From assembly GCF_030372105.1 (NCBI RefSeq), contig NZ_JAUDBQ010000001.1:360982-424981 (forward strand): a DNA stretch of 64,000 nucleotides, written 5' to 3'. Positions 58,419 to 64,000 of this stretch are shown here, one piece after another. Origin of the DNA: Cellulomonas cellasea. GTDB lineage: Bacteria; Actinomycetota; Actinomycetes; Actinomycetales; Cellulomonadaceae. The position numbers and the translations under genes are program-made. The notes below the pieces were generated by a model. The model had not been told where the DNA came from. It saw nothing but the letters and a program-made list of their open reading frames with translations, and searched no databases. How positions within the stretch are numbered: position 1 is the first letter of the stretch; each line of letters begins with the position of its first letter.

Positions 58419-60385
58419 AGCAGCCTGCCCACCTGGAACACCGCCACCGCCAGCATCCACGCCACGGCGAGCTGCACCAGCATCGCGCCCCCAGTCCACC
58501 GGGCGCCGAACAACCGCTTCTGCTCCGCGAGCGTCGCGACGCACGGCGTGTACGCGAGCACGAACACCATGAACGCCGCCGCCGCGGCAGCCGCATGGCC
58601 GCCCGACGTCTCCTCGAAGGTGGCACGCATCTGCGCGCCCAAGTCGCCGGCCTGGGTGGGGTCGGAGGGCTCGTCGACCGCGTAGGTCTGCGCGAACGAG
58701 CCGACCACGACCTCCTTGGCCACGAACCCGGTGACCAGGGCGGCGGCGGAGTGCCACTCGCCGAAGCCGGCGGGCGCCAGCGCCGGCGCGATGGCCTGCG
58801 CGGTGCTGCCGTACAGGCTGTCCTGCACGGGCACGTCGCCCACCGTGTGGCCGCCCGTGACAGGGATCGCGAGCAGCACCCACACCGCCGCGAGCGTCAC
58901 CATGATGACGCGCCCCGCCTTCGACACGAACGCCCGGGTGCGCAGCCACGCCGAGAGCAGCAGCGCCCGCACGCGGGGCCGCTGGTAGGCGGGCAGCACG
59001 AGCACGAACGGCTCCTGCTTCAGGTCCCGGAACGCCGTGCGGCGCAGCGCGAGGCCGCCCAGCACGATCAGCGCGACCGACGCCACGTACATCACGAAGA
59101 TCGCGGTGCCCGCGTTGTCCGGGAAGAAGATGCTCGCCAGCAGCAGGTACACGGTCAGCCGCGCGGTGCAGGACGCGTAGGGCACCAGCAGCCCGGTGAG
59201 CAGGCGCTGCCGGGCATGCGGCAGGGTGCGCGTGGCGGCGAGCGCGGGCAGGTTGCACCCGAAGCCGACGACCAGCGGCAGCACCGCGCGCCCGTCCAGG
59301 CCGAGGGCCCGCATCGCGCGGTCCGCCACGAACGCCGCCCGGGCCAAGTAGCCGCAGTCCTCCAGCAGGGCGATGGCGAGGAACATGACGGCCATCAGCG
59401 GCGCGAAGGACAGCACCGTGCCCACGCCGGCGAGCAGCCCATCCACCACGAAGCCCTGCAGCCACGCCGGGCCGGGGATGAGGAAGCGCGCGGCGTCCGA
59501 CATCGGGCCCGCCACGAAGTTCGCGACGGCGTCCATCAGCGGCGCCGCCAACGACGTCGCGAGCTGGAACAACAGCCAGGCCACGGCCAGGAACACCGGG
59601 ACGCCCACCCACGGGCGCAACAGCACCCCGTCGACGCGGTCGGAGGCCGTGCGGGCCTGCGGCTCGGGCGCCGCGAGCTGGCGGGTGACCTCATCCACCC
59701 AGCCGAACAGCGCCTCGGCCCGCGCGAGCCCGGCGGCGACGTCCGCGTCGGCGCTGGCGGCCGCCGGCTCGACGCCGCGGACCCGGGAGGGCTCCGTCAG
59801 CGCGGCCTCCACCGTGCGCGTGAGCGTGCTGACGCCGTCCCCGGTGCGCGGGTCCACCGCCACCACCGGCACGCCGAGCACCTCCGCGAGCCGATCGGCG
59901 TCGACGGGGATGCCCCGCGAGGCCGCGACGTCGGTCATGGTCAGCGCGACCACCAGCGGGCAGCCCGCCTGCGCGACCTGGGCCAGCAGGTACAGCGAGC
60001 GGGACAGTCCCGCGGCCTCCACGAGGACGACCGCCAGATCCGCGGCGCCGAGCGGGCCCGTCCCGGCGACGGCCTCCGCGGCGACGCGCTCGTCGGGCGA
60101 GCGGGCCAGCAGGCTGTACGTGCCGGGCAGGTCGATCAGCCGCACGGGGGCGCCGTCCGTGCGGGCCTTCCGCCACACGCCGACCTGCAGCTCGACAGTG
60201 GTGCCCGGGGCGTTCGTGACCTGCTGACGGGCGCCCGTCACCGAGTTGAACAACGTGGACTTGCCGACGTTCGGATTGCCGACGAGCAGCACCGACGGCG
60301 CGTCGCGGACCTCCGTGCGGCCCCCGCCGCGACCCGAGGACACCGGGCCAAGAGCGTCCTCGGGGCCGGCTCCGTGACAGCTCAC
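58415..60385 (-). CDS. feoB: Ferrous iron transporter FeoB
   Basis: 656 residues. N-terminal G domain: G1 LVGNPNVGKSTLFN, G3 LIDLPGTYSL, and G4 read as ALTMTDVA with Thr where most FeoB have Asn (NxxD). A GDI-like helical part runs to about residue 240. The membrane domain has two Gate segments, VGFGCNLPALAATRTL and SCTARLTVYLLL, and ends VFQVGRLL. Imports Fe(II) with FeoA and FeoC. Overlaps both neighbours by 4 bp. Confidence 0.96.
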   Translation of the reverse strand: MSCHGAGPEDALGPVSSGRGGGRTEVRDAPSVLLVGNPNVGKSTLFNSVTGARQQVTNAPGTTVELQVGVWRKARTDGAPVRLIDLPGTYSLLARSPDERVAAEAVAGTGPLGAADLAVVLVEAAGLSRSLYLLAQVAQAGCPLVVALTMTDVAASRGIPVDADRLAEVLGVPVVAVDPRTGDGVSTLTRTVEAALTEPSRVRGVEPAAASADADVAAGLARAEALFGWVDEVTRQLAAPEPQARTASDRVDGVLLRPWVGVPVFLAVAWLLFQLATSLAAPLMDAVANFVAGPMSDAARFLIPGPAWLQGFVVDGLLAGVGTVLSFAPLMAVMFLAIALLEDCGYLARAAFVADRAMRALGLDGRAVLPLVVGFGCNLPALAATRTLPHARQRLLTGLLVPYASCTARLTVYLLLASIFFPDNAGTAIFVMYVASVALIVLGGLALRRTAFRDLKQEPFVLVLPAYQRPRVRALLLSAWLRTRAFVSKAGRVIMVTLAAVWVLLAIPVTGGHTVGDVPVQDSLYGSTAQAIAPALAPAGFGEWHSAAALVTGFVAKEVVVGSFAQTYAVDEPSDPTQAGDLGAQMRATFEETSGGHAAAAAAAFMVFVLAYTPCVATLAEQKRLFGARWTGGAMLVQLAVAWMLAVAVFQVGRLL

Positions 60386-60618
60386 GGGAGCACGGGCTCG
60401 ACGTGGATCCGGGCGGCCGTCTGCCCGTCCACCGCGAACCTCTGCGCGCCGATGGCCACGACCCGCCCACCGAAGGCCGCCCGCTGGGTGACCCGCACGA
60501 CGGCGCCGACCCGCAGCCCCAACTCGTTCATCCGCAGGCGCATCGACTGCTCGGTATCGAGGTCGACGACCCGCGCGCGAGCGTCCACCGGCGACTGTGC
60601 GAGGTTCATGCAGGTCAC
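60382..60618 (-). CDS. feoA: FeoA SH3-like protein
   Basis: 78 residues from a GTG at 60618; the ATG at 60609 is an alternative. SH3-like FeoA fold: RMNELGLRVGAVVRVTQRAAFGG then RFAVDGQTAARI. Assists FeoB-mediated Fe(II) import. First gene of the operon, with a putative iron-repressor site only 9 bases upstream. Confidence 0.94.
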   Translation of the reverse strand: MTCMNLAQSPVDARARVVDLDTEQSMRLRMNELGLRVGAVVRVTQRAAFGGRVVAIGAQRFAVDGQTAARIHVEPVLP

Positions 60619-60626
60619 GCTATGAC

Positions 60627-60645
60627 TGAGGCAAGGCTGCCCTCA
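60627..60645 (-). promoter_or_regulatory. DtxR/IdeR-type iron box upstream of feoA
   Basis: TGAGGCAAGGCTGCCCTCA (19 bp) matches the IdeR consensus TTAGGTTAGGCTAACCTAA at 13 of 19 positions, and its halves pair at 7 of 9. It overlaps the expected feoA promoter, so iron-loaded repressor would shut the operon off. Confidence 0.65.
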
Positions 60646-60666
60646 GGGACGGAAGTCCCCCGTGGG

Positions 60667-61104
60667 TCAGGCGAGCGCCGCGTCGAGGGTGATCTGCGTG
60701 CCGGTGAGCGCCTTCGACACCGGGCACGTGGTCGAGGCGAGCTCCGCCGCGGCGACGAACTGGTCGTTGTCGAAGCCGTCGACAGTCCCCCGGACGGTCA
60801 GCTTGATCTCCGCGATGCGGAACCCGCCCTCCGGGTCGGGGCGCAGCGTGGCGTCCGCCGTCACGTCGAAGGACTTCGGCGTGCCGCCGGCCTCCGCCAC
60901 CACCGCCGAGAGCTGCATCGCGAAGCAGGACGAGTGCGCCGCGGCGATGAGCTCCTCCGGGCTCGTGACCCCGCCCGCGTCGTCGGCGGCACGACGGGGG
61001 AACGAGACGTCGAACGAGCCGACGCCCGAGCTGGCCAGGCTGACGGTGCCAGCGCCCTCGTTGAGCGTGCCGTGCCAGGCCGTGCGCGCTGTGCGGGTTG
61101 CCAT
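60667..61104 (-). CDS. OsmC family peroxiredoxin
   Basis: 145 residues from the ATG at 61104 with GAGGAG upstream. The two redox cysteines are in AAHSSCFAMQLS and ASTTCPVSKAL, the arrangement of OsmC/Ohr proteins that reduce organic hydroperoxides. EGGFRIAEIKLTVRGTVDG forms the central beta sheet. Lies next to feo, consistent with iron and peroxide being co-managed, though it is not overlapping and has its own ribosome site. Confidence 0.93.
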   Translation of the reverse strand: MATRTARTAWHGTLNEGAGTVSLASSGVGSFDVSFPRRAADDAGGVTSPEELIAAAHSSCFAMQLSAVVAEAGGTPKSFDVTADATLRPDPEGGFRIAEIKLTVRGTVDGFDNDQFVAAAELASTTCPVSKALTGTQITLDAALA

Positions 61105-61298
61105 GTGAGTCTCCTCAGTCGACGCCTCTGGGGCCGATCGGCCCCGCCGACACGGTAGGTCGGAACGCCCCAGTCGGCGACGTGAGCCTGGAAGCCGGCC
61201 CCGGCCGAAGGTCACGCGGGGCGCCCCCGGACGAGGCCTAGCCTCGAGGTGGACCACCAGGAACCGACCGGCGCAGCCCCGCCGACCCAGGAGCATTC

Positions 61299-61898
61299 GT
61301 GACGAACCCCGGATTCACCGCGCAGGTCGCGCTCGTCGCCCTGCAGCGCGCCGCCGCATGGGACGCCCTCGCCGACGTGCTCGACGAGCCGACGCCCGAG
61401 CTGGTCGAGCGCCTGCGCTCAGGAGAGCTCGTCGAGACGTGGCGGACCGGCGTGGCCTGGCTCGGCGCGGACGCCACGACCGTCGGCTCGCCGCTGCTGA
61501 GCCTCGACGTGTTCGTGCGCGGCGCGGCGCGCAGGACCGCCGAGGACGACCTCGCGATGCTCATGGCCGAGCACCCCCAGCTCGTCGGCCCGGACCTGCC
61601 CGCAGTACGGCGCCTGCATGACGTCGCCGAGCTCTGCCGGGACGAGTCGCGGGCGTGGGCCGAGGGCGACCTCGAGACCGGCAAGGCCCTGCGCGCCGGG
61701 CAGCGCGTGTTCCTCGACGAGCACCTCGTCGACGTGCTGCCCGAGGTCGGCAGGCGCCTCGTGCAGGACTCCCGCAGGGAGCTGTGGCGGGCGCTCGGGC
61801 GGCTGCTCCTCGCGTTCCTGTCCGCGGAGTCGGGCCGCGACTACCAGCGCTCCGTGCTGGGCGAGACGGGCCGGCGCCGAGTCGACCCGGCAGGCTGA
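61299..61898 (+). CDS. TorD-like chaperone or helical protein (first of two)
   Basis: 199 residues from a GTG at 61299 with AGGAG upstream. All-helical composition. The C-terminal half (FLDEHLVDVLPEVGRRLVQD, then RALGRLLLAFLSAESGRDYQ) resembles the TorD/NarJ chaperones that insert molybdenum cofactor into oxidoreductases. Convergent with the ferredoxin gene (22-bp gap). The match is weaker than for the gene at 63060. The partner enzyme is not in the window. Confidence 0.6.
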   Translation: MTNPGFTAQVALVALQRAAAWDALADVLDEPTPELVERLRSGELVETWRTGVAWLGADATTVGSPLLSLDVFVRGAARRTAEDDLAMLMAEHPQLVGPDLPAVRRLHDVAELCRDESRAWAEGDLETGKALRAGQRVFLDEHLVDVLPEVGRRLVQDSRRELWRALGRLLLAFLSAESGRDYQRSVLGETGRRRVDPAG

Positions 61899-61920
61899 CC
61901 GCCGGGCCAGCCGGTGGCCG

Positions 61921-63063
61921 TCACCTCGTGGGGACGGCCACTCCGGGGGGCAGCGCCGAGCCGAACGGGTTCTTGCGGCGGTAACTGCACACCTGGCACC
62001 ACCGCTCCCCGCTCGTGGTCGGGAACTGCGTGCCGCACCGCGTGCACGTCGCGGTGCTGACCGTCGCGACACCGCGCGTGGAGTCCGTGAGCAGGTCAGA
62101 CCAGCGCCACTGCCCCGCGACGCTCAGCACATCCGCCGGGCACAGCTCGACACAGCGTTGGCAGCCGTCGCATGCGGACGGGCTCTGCAGCAGCGTGCTG
62201 ATCGCGACGGCCCCGCCCCCGTTGTGCTGCAGGGTGAGCGCCTGCGTGGGGCAGGCCTGGACGCACACGCCGCAGGCGGTGCAGCCTGGCGCGGACAGCA
62301 CCACGGCGGGGCTGTTGACGTCGTCGAGGCCGTCACGGGGGGCCTGCGCCGGCGTCGGGGCCTCGGCTGGCGCGGCGACTCCTGGTGCGGCGGGGCCTGG
62401 CGCGGCGGGGCCTGGCGCGGCGCCCGCCGAGGCGGTGCTTGTCGGCGCGGTGCTCGTCGGCGCGGTGCTTATCGGCGTGGTGGCGGCCGTCGCTGTCGCG
62501 GCCGGGTCCGCCGACGCGGCGACGGCAACGCCCGGGGCGGCCAGGGCACGCACAGCAGCGGTCAGACGCACCTGCGGCGCGGCGTGCATGTCCGGCAGCG
62601 CGCGGGACACGTCGACGCCCAGCCCGAGCAGCCGACGACGCGGCACGGGCAGGTGGGCGCCATCGAGCACAGGCCGGGGGCGGTGGACGCGCCGGCCCCG
62701 CAGGCCCCGACCCTTCTTGTCGGCCTGGCCCGGGGCGTCCGCGGCCGGCTCGCCGCCCTCGACCCGCAGACGGTCGACCCCCGCCGCGTGCAGCACGCGG
62801 GCGACAGCCTCGACGTTCTGCGCGGACGCGTCCGGGTCGGCGCACCCGTCGAGGCGCACGGTCACCGTGCGGGCCCCGACGAGCAGCAGCTCGGCGAGCT
62901 CATGCCAGGGGAGCTGGCTCGCGCACACGGTCAGGCGCACCACTGTGCGGGCCCGGTCCCCACGGGACGGGTCGGGGTGCTCGGCGCACACGAGCTCGAG
63001 GTCGGGCTCCTCGGGCTCGTGGCGGAGCCAGACCTGGAGGGCGTGCAGCGGGCCCGACGTCAT
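61921..63063 (-). CDS. Polyferredoxin with zinc-ribbon tail and repetitive linker
   Basis: 380 residues from the ATG at 63063 (ATGA overlap with the TorD-like gene). The N-terminal domain (about 1-105) has C25, C47 and C74 but no known motif. An Ala/Pro/Thr linker (about 165-245) comes from DNA tandem repeats. Two 4Fe-4S motifs follow: C261-x2-C264-x2-C267-x3-C271 and C298-x2-C301-x2-C304-x3-C308. A C-terminal zinc ribbon has C340, C343, C356 and C359. Probable electron carrier for a molybdoenzyme encoded to the right; that link is inference. Confidence 0.88.
   Translation of the reverse strand: MTSGPLHALQVWLRHEPEEPDLELVCAEHPDPSRGDRARTVVRLTVCASQLPWHELAELLLVGARTVTVRLDGCADPDASAQNVEAVARVLHAAGVDRLRVEGGEPAADAPGQADKKGRGLRGRRVHRPRPVLDGAHLPVPRRRLLGLGVDVSRALPDMHAAPQVRLTAAVRALAAPGVAVAASADPAATATAATTPISTAPTSTAPTSTASAGAAPGPAAPGPAAPGVAAPAEAPTPAQAPRDGLDDVNSPAVVLSAPGCTACGVCVQACPTQALTLQHNGGGAVAISTLLQSPSACDGCQRCVELCPADVLSVAGQWRWSDLLTDSTRGVATVSTATCTRCGTQFPTTSGERWCQVCSYRRKNPFGSALPPGVAVPTR
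62381..62476 (-). repeat. In-frame 15-bp tandem repeats in the polyferredoxin linker
   Basis: Three copies of a 15-bp unit at 62381-62395, 62396-62410 and 62411-62425 (CCTGGYGCGGCGGGG type) and three of another at 62432-62446, 62447-62461 and 62462-62476 (GCGGTGCTYRTCGGC type). Each copy adds five residues and keeps the frame, so length can vary by slippage. Confidence 0.85.
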
Positions 63064-63788
63064 GGGGCGAGCAGGAACGCCGTCCGTGCGGCGGCGAGGG
63101 TCCCGCGACCCAGTCGGGCGACGCCCTGGTAGAACGACGTCGTCGCGCCGTCCACAGCCTGCTCGAAGCAGGTCGGGCCCCAGACGAGCAGGTGCTCGGC
63201 GAGGAAGGAGCGCACGGCGACCAGGTGGCGCGTGGCGGAGGCGTCGTCGTGCGCGTCGAGGAGGTCCAAGGCCCGGACGCACAGCGTCGACAGGAAGCTC
63301 AGCTCGAGCGCGATGTGGTCGTCCGGCTCGCGGTTCAACCGGGGGGCGGCCAGGCCGAACTCGGCGTACGCGGCCCGCACCTGCATCGTCTCCCGCTCGA
63401 AGACCAGGCGATCCTGCGACCGGTGCACCGACTCGTACGGGGGCGCGATCATCGGCTCGGGTCCGAAGAACAACCGGTTGTAGTCGCGGCGGATGACCTC
63501 GACTGACTCGTCGGCCTGCGCGGACGCGCGCAGGAGCTCCAGGCCCTCGTGGGTGTCCTCCTCGTCGGGCAGGGGCCAGTCGGCGAGGAGCTCGGCGTCG
63601 CGCATGCGCGTGACGAGCTCGGCGTCGGGGGCCGCGACCAGCAGGCCGGACAGCGCGGTGAAGGCCGCGGCGAACCGGTCGAGCGTCTCGCCGAGCTGCT
63701 CGCGATCAGCGAGGAGGAGGTCCACGGAGCCGGCGCCGTTGGGGTCGGGATCGTGCGTGCCCTGCTGGATGGACTGGTCCGTCGTCAT
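63060..63788 (-). CDS. TorD/DmsD family molybdoenzyme chaperone
   Basis: 242 residues from the ATG at 63788 with GAGGAG upstream. The family segment is clear: RRDYNRLFFGPEPMIAPPYE, then RETMQVRAAYAEFGLAAPRL and EPDDHIALELSFLSTLC, followed by SFLAEHLLVWGP. These proteins bind the Tat signal of DMSO-reductase-type enzymes and hold them open for cofactor insertion. Coupled to the polyferredoxin by a 4-bp overlap. The first 30 residues are polar and probably disordered. Confidence 0.9.
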   Translation of the reverse strand: MTTDQSIQQGTHDPDPNGAGSVDLLLADREQLGETLDRFAAAFTALSGLLVAAPDAELVTRMRDAELLADWPLPDEEDTHEGLELLRASAQADESVEVIRRDYNRLFFGPEPMIAPPYESVHRSQDRLVFERETMQVRAAYAEFGLAAPRLNREPDDHIALELSFLSTLCVRALDLLDAHDDASATRHLVAVRSFLAEHLLVWGPTCFEQAVDGATTSFYQGVARLGRGTLAAARTAFLLAP

Positions 63789-63922
63789 TGCGATGTCTCC
63801 TCGTGGCCGGCGGCTCGTGGGGCCGTCCTGACGCATCCCCATGGTGTCCGAGCCGTTGGCTGCGGATGTGGGCCCTTCGCCCCACCACTGGCCGCCACCG
63901 GCCACCATCGGCCGGCGGCGAC

Positions 63923-63962
63923 GCGAATGGCCCGCACCCTGGTGGGGGTGCGGGCCATTCGC
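63923..63962. terminator. Strong hairpin near the right edge
   Basis: A perfect 17-bp stem (63923-63939 with 63946-63962) with a 6-base loop. It probably ends a leftward gene just outside the window and isolates the TorD-like gene's promoter (63789-63922). No gene was found in 63789-64000. Confidence 0.8.
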
Positions 63963-64000
63963 TATGCCGTCGCCGCCGCGAGGGGCGGGGCTCGGCGGTA

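Noticed and set aside
62381..62476. A CRISPR array
   Set aside because: Repeats are adjacent 15-bp in-frame units without spacers, inside a gene.

Overview
The window is high-GC actinobacterial chromosomal DNA. Genes are tightly packed with frequent 4-bp start/stop overlaps and GTG starts. Lsr2, CarD, MshA (mycothiol), SenX3-RegX3-type phosphate sensing and a mycothiol-dependent isomerase-like protein all point to Actinobacteria. The xylose locus, the ChvE-type sugar transporter and the overall gene order suggest a Cellulomonadaceae-like organism; that placement is inference. I saw no prophage, insertion sequence, CRISPR array, tRNA or rRNA.

Layout, left to right. (a) 1-3,961: the end of a quinone-reductase-like gene, a small hypothetical ORF, the carD-ispD-ispF operon and a divergent LpqE-like lipoprotein. 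This is the same neighbourhood as in mycobacteria. (b) 3,974-13,213: the phosphate block pstSCAB, regX3, senX3 and divergent phoU, with two PHO boxes, followed by gpmA and mshA. (c) 13,396-24,461: a sugar block holding a lactonase, a ChvE/MmsA/MmsB ABC transporter, a second duplicated sugar-binding lipoprotein, a ROK repressor (XylR), xylA and xylB. (d) 24,478-44,367: a long leftward run of housekeeping genes: lsr2, lysS, nadC, nadB, panD, panC, a DUF2520 protein, two PH-domain membrane proteins, DUF3180, a folB-folK fusion, folP, folE, ftsH, hpt, tilS, a DUF2342 zinc protease and dacB. (e) 44,586-52,636: ppa, an NlpC/P60 cell-wall hydrolase, metY-metX and three enzymes of broad family (MDMPI-like, quinone-reductase-like, alpha/beta hydrolase). 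(f) 52,662-61,104: a multidomain protein of unknown function, a large FAD/Fe-S oxidoreductase, a DUF3806-like protein, feoABC under a putative iron box, and an OsmC protein. (g) 61,299-64,000: two TorD-like chaperones around a polyferredoxin with a repetitive linker. This looks like the edge of a molybdoenzyme maturation locus that continues to the right.

The clearest regulatory signal is a promoter-operator module present twice, before xylA (21646-21691) and before the ChvE transporter operon (18657-18702, opposite strand). Each copy has a -35, a 17-bp spacer and a -10 overlapping a 22-bp element; the two elements match at 20 of 22 positions. This ties sugar uptake to xylose catabolism under XylR. 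Other sequence-level signals are PHO boxes with 11-bp phasing upstream of pstS and between senX3 and phoU, a DtxR/IdeR-type site before feoA, an intercistronic hairpin between pstS and pstC, and long bidirectional terminators between convergent genes.

I found no clear wholly new system. The most plausible places for undescribed biology are the TorD/polyferredoxin/TorD cluster, the protein at 52662-54272 with a nuclease-like N-terminus and RAMA-like C-terminus, and the XylR regulon with its duplicated binding protein.
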